A stretch of DNA of 64,000 nucleotides from Actinoplanes nipponensis (GTDB taxonomy: Bacteria; Actinomycetota; Actinomycetes; Mycobacteriales; Micromonosporaceae): contig NZ_BOMQ01000051.1 of NCBI RefSeq assembly GCF_016862275.1, forward strand, positions 119,445 to 183,444, given 5' to 3'. Of the stretch, positions 49,518 to 58,545 are shown one piece after another; position 1 is the stretch's first letter; each line of letters begins with the position of its first letter. The position numbers were made by a program, and so were the translations under genes. Under the pieces are notes generated by a model, which was not told the DNA's origin, did not search any database, and saw nothing but the letters and a program-made list of their open reading frames with translations.

Positions 49518-51106
49518 GAGTAGACCTCTTCCTGGCGGCGGGTGCGGCGGAAGCTGACCATGGAGATCACCGCGACGATGACGAAGATGAAGATGCTCAC
49601 CGCGGCGGCGAAGCCGTACTGCGCGCCGGAGCCGCCGAACGCCAGCCGGTAGGTGTAGGTGATCAGCAGGTCGGTGGCCCCGTTGGCCGGGTTGTCGGCC
49701 GGGAACGGCGCGCCCTCGGTGGTCAGGTAGATCGCGTTGAAGTTGTTGAAGTTGAACGCGAACGACGAGATCAGCAACGGCGTGAGGGCCACCAGCAGCA
49801 GCGGCAGGGTGACCCGCTTGAGCGACTGCCAGGGCGTCGCGCCGTCGATCCGGGACGCCTCGGACAGCTCCGGCGGGATCGCCTGCAGCGCGCCCGTGGC
49901 GACCAGGAACATGTACGGGTACCCCAGCCACAGCTGCACCAGGATCACCGCGACCCGCGCCGAGGCGGCGCCGCCGAACCAGTCCACGTCCAGCCCGAAC
50001 AGGTTGTTGACCAGCCCGAAGTCGGTGTTGAACATGTCCCGCCAGACCAGCAGCATCGCGAACGACGGCATCGCGTAGGGCAGCACCAGCAGGGTGCGGT
50101 ACAGCCCGCGGCCGCGTACCCGGGGCGAGTGCAGGGCCAGCGCGCAGCCCAGCCCGAGCACGAAGGTCCCGCCGGTGGAGGCCAGGGCGAAGAACAGGTT
50201 CCAGATCAGCGTCCGGGCGAACGGGCCGGAGATCGCCGCGTCGGTGACCAGCCGGGTGAAGTTGCTCAGCCCCACGCCGACCCGCCAGCCCTGCGCCAGC
50301 CGCTCCCCGTCGGCCGCCACGAACGCGCCCACCCGCTCGTCGGCCGTCCACGTCTTGCCGGTGGTGGTGTCGCGGATGCAGTCGCAGCCCGCGTCGTACG
50401 CCCGCCCGGCCTTGCCCTCGTACGCCCGCGACAGCCCCTGCGAGCGGATCGCCCCGCCCGGGGTGGGCACCGCCAGATCGGTGATCTCCCGGCTGCGGGC
50501 GCTGGCCTGACCGCCGTTGAGCAGCGTGTAGCCCGCGGCGGCGGTGACCCGCCCGGTGGCGGTGACCGTCACGTCGCCCGCCGGCAGCCGCGTCAGCCCG
50601 TCGGCCGTGCCGGCCGAGACGACCCTGGTGGCCGGGTCGGTGACCAGGAAGGTCAGCGGGCCGGTGGCCGGGTCGCCGGTGGTGGCGACCGTCAGCGCGT
50701 ACTCGGCGGAGCCCGGCACCCGGGTGACCGACGCGGTCTGGATGGCCACGACGGCTTCCCGCTTGTCCCCGCGGTGGCCGTCGCTGAAGTTGGTGAAGGC
50801 GGTCGCCGCGGTGTACCCCACCGGGAAGAGCTGGAAGACGACCAGGAACAGGGTGCCGGGGATCAGGTACTTGGCGGGGATGTGCCGCCGGCTCGTGTAC
50901 AGGTAGAACAGTCCGGCGGTGGCGGCCACCAGCACGGCCAGGCCGGGCCAGGCCCGCTCGGCGATCAGCGGGAACGCCGCCCAGACGGCGAGCCCGGCGA
51001 CCAGCCCGAGCAGGGCGACCTTGACCAGCGGGCCGGCGAGGCCGCCCCGGCCGGAGGGCTCGGGAGCCTCGGCCGGGGCGGACTTCCGCTCGAGAAGAGC
51101 CGTCAT
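49514..51106 (-). CDS. malF: Maltose/maltodextrin ABC permease MalF
   Basis: The 530-residue permease has several N-terminal helices, a large external loop (residues ~90-275, with DAGCDCIRDTTTGKTW) corresponding to the MalF P2 region that holds the binding protein, and a C-terminal channel domain with EAA motif ELSEASRIDGATPWQSLKRVTLPL. AAGGTGG precedes ATG 51106. It lies 85 bp after malE. Confidence 0.94.
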   Translation of the reverse strand: MTALLERKSAPAEAPEPSGRGGLAGPLVKVALLGLVAGLAVWAAFPLIAERAWPGLAVLVAATAGLFYLYTSRRHIPAKYLIPGTLFLVVFQLFPVGYTAATAFTNFSDGHRGDKREAVVAIQTASVTRVPGSAEYALTVATTGDPATGPLTFLVTDPATRVVSAGTADGLTRLPAGDVTVTATGRVTAAAGYTLLNGGQASARSREITDLAVPTPGGAIRSQGLSRAYEGKAGRAYDAGCDCIRDTTTGKTWTADERVGAFVAADGERLAQGWRVGVGLSNFTRLVTDAAISGPFARTLIWNLFFALASTGGTFVLGLGCALALHSPRVRGRGLYRTLLVLPYAMPSFAMLLVWRDMFNTDFGLVNNLFGLDVDWFGGAASARVAVILVQLWLGYPYMFLVATGALQAIPPELSEASRIDGATPWQSLKRVTLPLLLVALTPLLISSFAFNFNNFNAIYLTTEGAPFPADNPANGATDLLITYTYRLAFGGSGAQYGFAAAVSIFIFVIVAVISMVSFRRTRRQEEVYS

Positions 51107-51191
51107 TACTGAGCCACCTTCGTCATGCCCTTCCGGCCCTCGCCGTCACGGCGGTCGGCAGCGTTCGCCGGGCCTGGCTCGGTGCAGTCGG

Positions 51192-52448
51192 TCATGACTT
51201 GATCTGGCCCGAGATCGTCTTGGCCGCCGCGGTCAGGGCGGTCTTGGGGTCGGCGCCGCCGATCACGGCGGACTCGGCCTTGCCGAACGGGTCCCACACG
51301 GTCGCCATCTCCGGGATGGCGGGCAGCGGCACGGCGTTCCTGCCGGCGTCGACGAACTTGGCGAGGTCCGGGTCGGTGCCCTTGACCTGCTCGTACGCGG
51401 CGGTCAGGACCGGCGGGCGGGGCTCGGCCTGGTACAGCGCGACGGCCAGCTCGGGCGTGGTCACGTAGTTGGTGACGAACTCCTGGGCCAGGGCCTTGTT
51501 CTTGCCCTTGGCCGCGACGTAGAACGACTGCACGCCCAGGAACGGCTGGGCCGGCTTGCCACCGGCGAAGCCCGGGACGGGCGAGATGTCGTACGCGATC
51601 TTGGCCTTCTTCACGTCGGTGATCGCCCACGGCCCGGAGACCAGGTAGGCGCACTTGCCCGCGGTGAAGGTGGCGATCGAGTTCTCCACGGTGATCGAGC
51701 GCTTGAGGGCGCCCGCGCCCTTCTCGCCGAGCGCCTGGATCTTCTTGAACGCGGCGATCGACTCCGGCTTGGCGATGCCCAGGTCGTTCTTGTCGTAGTC
51801 GCCGTTGGCGGCGGTGCCGAACAGGTAGCCGCCGGCCGAGCTGAACAGCGGGTACGCGTGGTAGGCGTCGCCGTTCTGGCCGACCTGCAGGCAGAGCAGC
51901 TCACTGGCCTTCTTGTCGGCCCTGAGGGCCTTCGCCCGGGTGACCAGGTCCTCGATGGTCGCCGGGGCCTCGGGCGCGAGCTTGGTGTTGCGGATCAGGG
52001 CCAGGTTCTCGGTCGCGTACGGCACGCCGTAGACCTGGCCGTTGAACGTGACCGCCTTGACCGCGTTGGGCGCCAGGCCCTGCTGCTGCTCGGCGGTCAG
52101 CTGCACCGGGTCGATCGCGCCGTTCTGCACGAGGTTGCCGATCCAGTCGTGCGCGCCGACCATCACGTCCGGGCCGCTGCCCTGCTGGGAGGCGGTGACG
52201 AAGGTGGTCTGCTGGTCCTTGGAGATGGCCTGCACCTCGACGGTGACGCCGTTCTCCTGGCCGAACTTCTCGGCGAACGGCTTGAGGGCCGCCGCCCGCT
52301 TGTCGTCGCCCCAGATGACCAGCTTGCCGCTGGCGCCGGCCGGGGCGGCCGAGGTGGGGGTCTGCGGGTCGTCGTCGCCGCCGCTGCAGCCCGACGCGGC
52401 GAGCGCGAGGGCCAGGGCGGTGACGACACCCGCGGTACGGATGCGCAT
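51192..52448 (-). CDS. malE: Maltose/maltodextrin-binding lipoprotein MalE
   Basis: The 418-residue lipoprotein has signal and lipobox ALAASGCSGG and the SBP family 1 fold: LVIWGDDKRAAALKPFAEKF, GPDVMVGAHDWIG, GVPYATENLALI, SGPWAITDVKKA, and AVPLPAIPEM. Together these match maltose-type binding proteins. It delivers maltodextrins to MalFG. AGGAGA lies 6 nt before ATG 52448. It is divergent from a LacI regulator; several CTTGC-type half sites lie in the gap. Confidence 0.94.
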   Translation of the reverse strand: MRIRTAGVVTALALALAASGCSGGDDDPQTPTSAAPAGASGKLVIWGDDKRAAALKPFAEKFGQENGVTVEVQAISKDQQTTFVTASQQGSGPDVMVGAHDWIGNLVQNGAIDPVQLTAEQQQGLAPNAVKAVTFNGQVYGVPYATENLALIRNTKLAPEAPATIEDLVTRAKALRADKKASELLCLQVGQNGDAYHAYPLFSSAGGYLFGTAANGDYDKNDLGIAKPESIAAFKKIQALGEKGAGALKRSITVENSIATFTAGKCAYLVSGPWAITDVKKAKIAYDISPVPGFAGGKPAQPFLGVQSFYVAAKGKNKALAQEFVTNYVTTPELAVALYQAEPRPPVLTAAYEQVKGTDPDLAKFVDAGRNAVPLPAIPEMATVWDPFGKAESAVIGGADPKTALTAAAKTISGQIKS

Positions 52449-52489
52449 AGTCTTCTCCTATCGGGCACACGGGGGCGCCCGAAGATCGT

Positions 52490-52605
52490 GCAAGGACATC
52501 AAGGGGGGAACCGGATGCAAGGCCCCTATAGGCCCAGCCCGGCTGTTGCGGGGACGTTAGCAAGGGATTTCCGGCAATGGAAGACCTTGCAATCCTTCCG
52601 CAAAA
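52490..52605. promoter_or_regulatory. Candidate MalR half-sites in the malE-malR gap
   Basis: GCAAGG occurs at 52490, 52517 and 52560, TTGCAA at 52587-52592, and CCGCAAAAG at about 52599. On the malE strand these are CTTGC-type direct repeats, similar to the repeats described for MalR control of Streptomyces amylase and malE promoters. Confidence 0.45.
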
Positions 52606-52663
52606 GATTCCAGGTGCTGGTCATCCCCCGGCCCGGCGGACGGACGGTTCTATAGTGACGCCC

Positions 52664-53716
52664 ATGCGCGCACGTTTGTCCGACATCGCGCGCCAGGCCG
52701 AGGTCAGCGAGGCGACGGTGTCGCGGGTCCTCAACGACCGGCCCGGCGTGTCCACCGAAACCCGCCAGGCGGTGCTGACCGCCCTGGACGTCCTGGGCTA
52801 CGAACGGCCCGAAAGGCTGCGCAAGCGCAGCGCCGGGCTGGTCGGCCTGATCGTCCCGGAGCTGGAGAACCCGATCTTCCCGGCCTTCGCCCAGACCATC
52901 GAGTCGGCGCTGTCGCAGAGCGGCTTCACCCCGGTGCTGTGCACCCAGACCCCGGGCGGGGTGACCGAGGACGAGTACGTGGAGATGCTGCTCGACCGGC
53001 AGGTCTCCGGCATCGTCTTCGTCTCCGGCCTGCACGCCGACACCACCGCCGACCACGAGCGCTACCGCCGCCTGGTGCAGCGCCCGCTGCCGATCGTGCT
53101 GATCAACGGCTACGCCGAGGGGCTGGACGCGCCGTTCATCTCCTGCGACGACCGGCTGGCCGGCGAGCTGGCGGTGTCCCACCTGGTCGCGCTCGGACAC
53201 ACCCGGATCGGCTTCGTCTCGGGCCCGGACCGGTTCCTCAACGTGCAGCGCAAGCTGGCCGGCTACCGCGCCGCCATGCGCCGTGAGCTGGGCGCCAGCG
53301 ACCGGGAGCTGGACGAGCTGGTCGCGCTGACGCTGTTCGGCGTCGAGGGCGGCGAGGTGGCGGCGGGCCAGCTGCTCAGCCGCGGCGTCACCGGCATCGT
53401 CTGCGGCTCGGACCTGATGGCGCTGGGCGCGATCCGCGCGGCCCGCCGGCGCGGGCTCAGCGTCCCGCGCGACATCTCGGTGGTCGGCTTCGACGACTCG
53501 CCGCTGATCGCGTTCACCGATCCGCCGCTGACCACGCTGCGCCAGCCGGTGGCGGCGATGGGCAACGCGGCGATCCGCCAGCTCGTGGACGAGATCAACG
53601 GCCACGGCGCGCCGCGCTCGGAGTACGTCTTCTCCCCCGAGCTGGTGGTACGCGGTTCCACCGCCAGCCACAAGGCCGGCCGGCCGGCCGAGACCGTGGA
53701 CGTGACCGCGGCCTGA
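52664..53716 (+). CDS. malR: LacI-family regulator (MalR-type)
   Basis: The 350-residue repressor has the LacI HTH LSDIARQAEVSEATVSRVLNDRPGVS and a periplasmic-binding-like effector domain ending with SVVGFDDSPLIAFTDPPLTTLRQP. It sits between malE and the alpha-amylase gene and should respond to maltodextrin. TATAGT (52651-52656) is 7 nt from ATG 52664, with no ribosome-binding site, so the message is probably leaderless. Confidence 0.92.
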   Translation: MRARLSDIARQAEVSEATVSRVLNDRPGVSTETRQAVLTALDVLGYERPERLRKRSAGLVGLIVPELENPIFPAFAQTIESALSQSGFTPVLCTQTPGGVTEDEYVEMLLDRQVSGIVFVSGLHADTTADHERYRRLVQRPLPIVLINGYAEGLDAPFISCDDRLAGELAVSHLVALGHTRIGFVSGPDRFLNVQRKLAGYRAAMRRELGASDRELDELVALTLFGVEGGEVAAGQLLSRGVTGIVCGSDLMALGAIRAARRRGLSVPRDISVVGFDDSPLIAFTDPPLTTLRQPVAAMGNAAIRQLVDEINGHGAPRSEYVFSPELVVRGSTASHKAGRPAETVDVTAA

Positions 53717-53928
53717 CATCCCGGCGTCACGATTGTTAAGTTGATCTTTGAAAGTCCTTGCCACCCGGCGCGCCGGCGAGGACCGCCGCGACCTGCCCGT
53801 TTCCGGCGACACGCCCAGCAGTGAAGATCCTTTCCTGCAAGCCGAAGCCGACAAGGACCGACAAATCACGCGTATTCATCGAGCGCGGTCTCTTTACCGG
53901 CGGGAAACACCCTGATAACTTCCCGGCA

Positions 53929-53938
53929 CTTGCGCAAG
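53929..53938. promoter_or_regulatory. Candidate MalR operator before the amylase gene
   Basis: CTTGCGCAAG is a perfect 10-bp palindrome 51 bp before the amylase start. CTTGC half sites also occur near 53755 and, inverted, near 53837. They match the half-sites in the malE promoter region. Confidence 0.5.
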
Positions 53939-53989
53939 AAGTTTCAACGGTTTCCCCGCCGCCCGCTCTGCGCGTCCCTGGAGGTCCCC

Positions 53990-55807
53990 ATGCGTACCCG
54001 TCAGGCCGTCGCCGCCGCGACGACCGCCGCCCTGGCCACGGCCCTGCTGGCCGTCGGCGTCGTCCGCACCGCCGAGCACGCCGAGGCCTCCACCGCCTCC
54101 CCCGGTGCCAAGGACGTCATCGTCCACCTCTTCGAGTGGCCGTGGGCCTCGGTCGCGAGCGAGTGCACCAGCACGCTGGGCCCCAAGGGCTTCGGCGGGG
54201 TGCAGGTCTCCCCGCCGCAGGAGCACGTGGTGCTGCCCGGCAGCGGCTACCCCTGGTGGCAGGACTACCAGCCGGTCAGCTACAAGCTGACCAGCCGCCG
54301 CGGCGACCGCAACGCCTTCGCGAGCATGGTGCAGACCTGCCACGCCGCCGGCGTGAAGATCTACGTCGACGCCGTGGTCAACCACATGGCCGGCGGCGCG
54401 TCCACCGGCACCGGCAGCGGCGGCTCGACCTACAGCCACTACGCGTACCCGTCGGTGCCCTACGGCACCGACGACTTCCACCACTGCGGGCGCAACGGCA
54501 ACGACGACATCGCCAACTACGGCGACAAGTGGGAGGTGCAGAACTGCGAGCTGGTCGACCTGTCCGACCTCAAGACCGAGTCGTCGTACGTGCGGGGCAA
54601 GCTCACCGCGTACCTCGACGACCTGGTGTCGCTGGGCGTCGACGGCTTCCGGGTGGACGCGGCCAAGCACATGCCGGCCGGCGACATGGCGGCGTTCCTG
54701 GGCCCGGTCACCGGCGACCCGTACGTGTTCTCCGAGGTGATCGAGGGCGGCTCGGGTGAGCCCACGCCGGAGGAGTACACCGGCTTCGGCGACGTGACCG
54801 AGTTCCGCTACGGCGACGTGGTCGGCGGCGCCTTCGCCGGCGGCACCCTGTCCAACCTCAACAACCTGGCCGGCTCGATGCGGCTGGGCTCCGGCGACGC
54901 GGTCGCCTTCATCGACAACCACGACACCCAGCGCAACGGGCGGGCCAAGCTGACCTACAAGAACGGCTCCGCGTACGCGCTGGCCGAGGCGTTCATGATC
55001 GCCTGGCCGTACGGGGTCCCGCAGGTCATGTCCAGCTTCACCTTCGGCAACGCCGAGGCCGGCCCGCCCACCGCGGCGGGTGGCACCACCAACGCGGTGA
55101 GCTGCGGCAGCGGCTGGGAGTGCGAGCACCGCTGGCGCACCACCGCCAACATGGTCGGGCTGCGCAACGCGGCCGCCGGCGCGGGCGTGACCAACTGGTG
55201 GAGCAACGGCTCGAACCAGATCGCGTTCGGCCGGGGCAGCGCGGGCTACGCCGCGTTCAACCGCTCCGGCTCGGCGCTGACCCGCACCTTCCAGACCTCC
55301 CTGCCGGCCGGCACCTACTGCGACGTGATGGCCGGCGACCTCTCCGGCGGCGCCTGCACCGGGCCGTCGTACACGGTGAACGGCAGCGGCCAGGTGACCG
55401 CCACGGTGGCCGCCAACGCCGCGCTCGCCCTGCACGTCAACGCCCGCAGCACCACGACCGGCACGCCGACCACGCCCACCACGCCGCCGACCGACGACCC
55501 GGCGGGCTGCGCCACGGCGGCGACCAGCTTCGCGGCCACCGCCAGCACGACGTGGGGCCAGAACCTCTACGTCACCGGCAACACGGCGGCGCTGGGCAAC
55601 TGGAACCCGGCGAACGCGGTCGCGCTGTCCTCCGCGACGTACCCGGTGTGGCGGGCGACTGTTTCCCTGCCGGGGAACACCGCGGTGCAGTACAAGTACA
55701 TCAAGAAGGAGGGGTCGACGGTGATCTGGGAGAGCGACCCCAACCGGACGCGGACCACCGCCGCCGCGTCGCCCTGCACGGCGACCTGGACCGACACCTG
55801 GCGGTGA
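53990..55807 (+). CDS. amy: Secreted alpha-amylase (GH13) with C-terminal CBM20 starch-binding domain
   Basis: The 605-residue enzyme has a signal peptide ending near AEAS, then a GH13 barrel: DAVVNHMAG, GFRVDAAKHM with the nucleophile Asp, EVIEGG with the acid Glu and FIDNHDTQR with the third Asp. A Thr/Pro linker follows, then a CBM20 (about residues 510-605; SFAATASTTWGQNLYVTGN, LGNWNPANAV, VQYKYIKKEGSTVIWESDPNR). It hydrolyses starch to maltodextrins for MalEFG. GGAGG lies 5 nt before ATG 53990. A strong terminator follows. Confidence 0.96.
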   Translation: MRTRQAVAAATTAALATALLAVGVVRTAEHAEASTASPGAKDVIVHLFEWPWASVASECTSTLGPKGFGGVQVSPPQEHVVLPGSGYPWWQDYQPVSYKLTSRRGDRNAFASMVQTCHAAGVKIYVDAVVNHMAGGASTGTGSGGSTYSHYAYPSVPYGTDDFHHCGRNGNDDIANYGDKWEVQNCELVDLSDLKTESSYVRGKLTAYLDDLVSLGVDGFRVDAAKHMPAGDMAAFLGPVTGDPYVFSEVIEGGSGEPTPEEYTGFGDVTEFRYGDVVGGAFAGGTLSNLNNLAGSMRLGSGDAVAFIDNHDTQRNGRAKLTYKNGSAYALAEAFMIAWPYGVPQVMSSFTFGNAEAGPPTAAGGTTNAVSCGSGWECEHRWRTTANMVGLRNAAAGAGVTNWWSNGSNQIAFGRGSAGYAAFNRSGSALTRTFQTSLPAGTYCDVMAGDLSGGACTGPSYTVNGSGQVTATVAANAALALHVNARSTTTGTPTTPTTPPTDDPAGCATAATSFAATASTTWGQNLYVTGNTAALGNWNPANAVALSSATYPVWRATVSLPGNTAVQYKYIKKEGSTVIWESDPNRTRTTAAASPCTATWTDTWR

Positions 55808-55812
55808 CAGCT

Positions 55813-55854
55813 CCGGCCGCCGCTACCCGATCGTTGGCGGGTGGCGGCGGCCGG
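55813..55854. terminator. Hairpin terminator after the amylase gene
   Basis: CCGGCCGCCGCTACCC (55813-55828) pairs with GGGTGGCGGCGGCCGG (55839-55854), one T-G wobble, around a 10-nt loop. It lies between the convergent amylase and hydroxyacid dehydrogenase genes and can serve both. Confidence 0.85.
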
Positions 55855-55864
55855 CTCCATCCGC

Positions 55865-56794
55865 TCAGGACCGCAGCACCACGTGGGCCGGCTCCGCGCC
55901 GGACAGCAGCAGCTCGATCTGCCGGCGCACCAGCCGCGCCACCCGCGGCAGCATGGCGCTGGACATGCCCCCGGCGTGCGGGCTGATCAGCACGTTCGGC
56001 AGCCCGTAGAGCTCGTGGCCGGCGGGCAGCGGCTCGGGGTCGGTCACGTCGAGCGCGAAGCGCAGCCGGCCGGTGCGGGCCTCGCGCAGGACCGCGGCGG
56101 TGTCGGCCACCCGGCCGCGGGCGACGTTGACGACGATCGCGCCGTCGGGCAGCGCCGCCAGGAACTCCGCGCCGACCAGGCGCTCGGTGTCCGCGGTGAG
56201 CGGCACCCCCACGATGACCGCCTCGCAGGCGGGCAGCAGAGCGGGCAACTCGGCGATGCCGTGCACGCCCTCGCGGGCGGTCCGCGCGACCCGCACCAGG
56301 TCCACCTCGAACGGGGCCAGCCGCGCCTCGATCGCCCGGCCCACCCCGCCCTGACCGAGCACCAGCACCCGCCGGTCGGCCAAGCTCGGATACCACGCCG
56401 GCGCGGTGGGCCCGGCCGCCCGGACGAAGTCGGCGATGCCCCGCTGCCCGGCCAGCAGCAGCGCGAGGGCGAGCTCCGCGGTCGAGGTCTCGTGCACGCC
56501 GCGCGCGATGGCGTAGACGTGTCCCGGCGGCAGCGCCTCGGCGACCCCGTCGTAGCCGAGGTACTGCGCCTGGACCAGCCGGGTGCGTACCCCGGCCAGC
56601 CGGCTCAGGTGCGCGTTGCCCGGCACGTAGGGCAGCACGACGACGTCGATGGCGGCGCGCGGGGCGGGCCCGGCCAGGTCCCAGCGCAGCAGCTCCACCC
56701 CGGCCGGGAGCTCACCGAGCGCCGCGGGGAGCTCCGCGCCGGGCAGGCTCACCGACAGCCGGTGGTCCCCGGCCCGGTCCTGCGGCAGATTCAC
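55865..56794 (-). CDS. D-2-hydroxyacid dehydrogenase (NAD-binding)
   Basis: The 309-residue dehydrogenase has VLVLGQGGVGRAIEARLAPF, GVPLTADTERLVG, IVVNVARGRVADTAAV with the substrate Arg, and LISPHAGGMS with the His. GTG 56794 has GAGGGGAC 6 nt upstream; a longer reading frame lacks this. It follows the secreted hydrolase by 96 bp on the same strand and may belong to the sigma-factor operon. Confidence 0.92.
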   Translation of the reverse strand: MNLPQDRAGDHRLSVSLPGAELPAALGELPAGVELLRWDLAGPAPRAAIDVVVLPYVPGNAHLSRLAGVRTRLVQAQYLGYDGVAEALPPGHVYAIARGVHETSTAELALALLLAGQRGIADFVRAAGPTAPAWYPSLADRRVLVLGQGGVGRAIEARLAPFEVDLVRVARTAREGVHGIAELPALLPACEAVIVGVPLTADTERLVGAEFLAALPDGAIVVNVARGRVADTAAVLREARTGRLRFALDVTDPEPLPAGHELYGLPNVLISPHAGGMSSAMLPRVARLVRRQIELLLSGAEPAHVVLRS

Positions 56795-56890
56795 CAGTCG
56801 TCCCCTCGCCGTCTCGCGGTCGGGCCGTCGCCGACCGGACCAACCTAAGAGGTCGCGCGGCATCCTGCCCGCCGGACATGCCCGGGGCCC

Positions 56891-58504
56891 TCACCGGGTC
56901 GCGGCCGGCACGGTCGACGGCTCCCACACCGGCGGGCTCGCCGCCACCGCTTCGGGCAGCGTGGCGAACCGGGACGCCGGGACCGGCGCCCCGGTGACCA
57001 CCGCCGTCGCGAACCGCACCAGCCGCTCCCGCAGGTACGCCACGTTGGCCGCGCCGTGCTCGTTCTCCGAGTGCGGCCCCCGCACGAACGCCAGCTCCGC
57101 CCGGCCGCCGGCGCGCCGGTACGCGCTGAACGAGGCGAGCGGGCCCTGGTACTCGTCCCACAGGCCCTGGCCGATGAACGTGGCCGGCCAGTCGCCCAGG
57201 CCGGCCAGCGGCTCGCTGGTGGGGGCGTACACGAAGTGGTTCACCTCGGCCTGGGCGGCCGCGTAGATCAGGTCGCCCGGGTCGAAGAACGGCATGCCCC
57301 ACTGCGCGGCGAGGATGAGCGCGCCGCGGATCCGGCGATTGCCCCAGGGCGGGTGACAGGGCCGTCCCGGGGTGTCGAGCGAGCACCAGCGGTGCAGGTT
57401 CGCGTCCATCGCCCACTGGGTCGCGTACGCGCCCTGGCTGGCCCCGCCGAGCAGGACCGGCATGGTGCGGGCCGGGTCGCCGGGGCCCAGCATCCGCCGC
57501 GCCGCCTCGGCGCCGGTGCGGGTGGCGCCGTCCGGGCCCAGCGCCCGCAGTCCGGCGCCGCTGCCCAGGGCGTCCACCATCCGCAGCAGGTCCAGCCCCT
57601 GCTGCAGGGTGTTGTCGGCGCTCAGCCCGCCGGAGATGCCGTGCCCCCGCTTGTCGACCGTGAGCACGTCGAAGCCGGCCCGGTGCAGGGCGGCCAGGTA
57701 CTCCCGCCACTGCCGCGCGCCCCACTTCTCGGTGCCCCGCGACGGATAGCTCACACCCTGGTACGCCCCCGTGACGTCCTGGGTGTAGAGCGGGTCGCCG
57801 GGATCCTGCACCGCGGTCGTCTCGATGGTCCGGCCGCCCAGCAGTACGGCCAGCGCGCGGATCCGCCGCCCGCCGGCGGCGCGGACCCCGGCGCCGCGCA
57901 GGTACCAGCCCCGCAGCCGGACCGGCCCGGCGCTGCCCCGGTTGATCACCTCGTACGGTTCGGCGGGCACGGTGAACTCGACGGTGCTCGTCCGCGGCTC
58001 GGCGGCCGCGATGCCCTCCCGGTACGGCGCCCGGCCGAAGTACGCGGGCCGGCGGATGTCGGCCAGGTCGACGTCCGCGGCGAACGGGTCGATGGCGCCG
58101 ACGAGGTCGATCACCCCGGTCGACCGGAACTGGTCGGGCACGTACCCGGCCACGTCGGACAGCGCCGAGCAGGGCGGCGCCGCCCGGCACGCGTCGAGTT
58201 GGCGCTGCGCCTCGGCGAAGGAGAACGCGCGTACCCGGTAGTCGCCGGGATACCCGGCCGGCGCGGGATCGATCCAGCTGAGCGGGACGCAGACGCGGCC
58301 GAGCGCGCGATCCGGTACGGCGTAACCGGGCAGCACCTCGTTGCGCCGGTAGCCGACCCGCGCCGAGCAGTCGGCCGGCGGCGCGGCGGCCCGCTCGTCG
58401 GCCGGCGGCGGCAGCCCGGCCGGCGCACCGTGCGCCGGGCCGATCAGGGACAGGACCAGCAGGGTGCCGGCCGTGGCAGCGATCCGGGCGCGGGGCAGCA
58501 ACAC
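56891..58504 (-). CDS. Secreted alpha/beta hydrolase of the sigma/binding-protein operon
   Basis: The 537-residue protein has a signal peptide (to about residue 28, ending HGAP), an N-terminal beta region and an alpha/beta-hydrolase core: YLAALHRAGFDVLTVDKRGHGISGG, the nucleophile elbow LLGGASQGAYATQ and a C-terminal GPHSENEHG histidine. Several Cys pairs fit an exported enzyme. GGGAGG lies 5 nt before GTG 58504, 41 bp after the binding-protein gene. The substrate is unknown; peptidase, esterase and CocE-like options remain. Confidence 0.85.
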   Translation of the reverse strand: MLLPRARIAATAGTLLVLSLIGPAHGAPAGLPPPADERAAAPPADCSARVGYRRNEVLPGYAVPDRALGRVCVPLSWIDPAPAGYPGDYRVRAFSFAEAQRQLDACRAAPPCSALSDVAGYVPDQFRSTGVIDLVGAIDPFAADVDLADIRRPAYFGRAPYREGIAAAEPRTSTVEFTVPAEPYEVINRGSAGPVRLRGWYLRGAGVRAAGGRRIRALAVLLGGRTIETTAVQDPGDPLYTQDVTGAYQGVSYPSRGTEKWGARQWREYLAALHRAGFDVLTVDKRGHGISGGLSADNTLQQGLDLLRMVDALGSGAGLRALGPDGATRTGAEAARRMLGPGDPARTMPVLLGGASQGAYATQWAMDANLHRWCSLDTPGRPCHPPWGNRRIRGALILAAQWGMPFFDPGDLIYAAAQAEVNHFVYAPTSEPLAGLGDWPATFIGQGLWDEYQGPLASFSAYRRAGGRAELAFVRGPHSENEHGAANVAYLRERLVRFATAVVTGAPVPASRFATLPEAVAASPPVWEPSTVPAATR

Positions 58505-58545
58505 AGGAACCTCCCGTTGTCGGTGGTGCGTCGGTGTGCGGGCGG

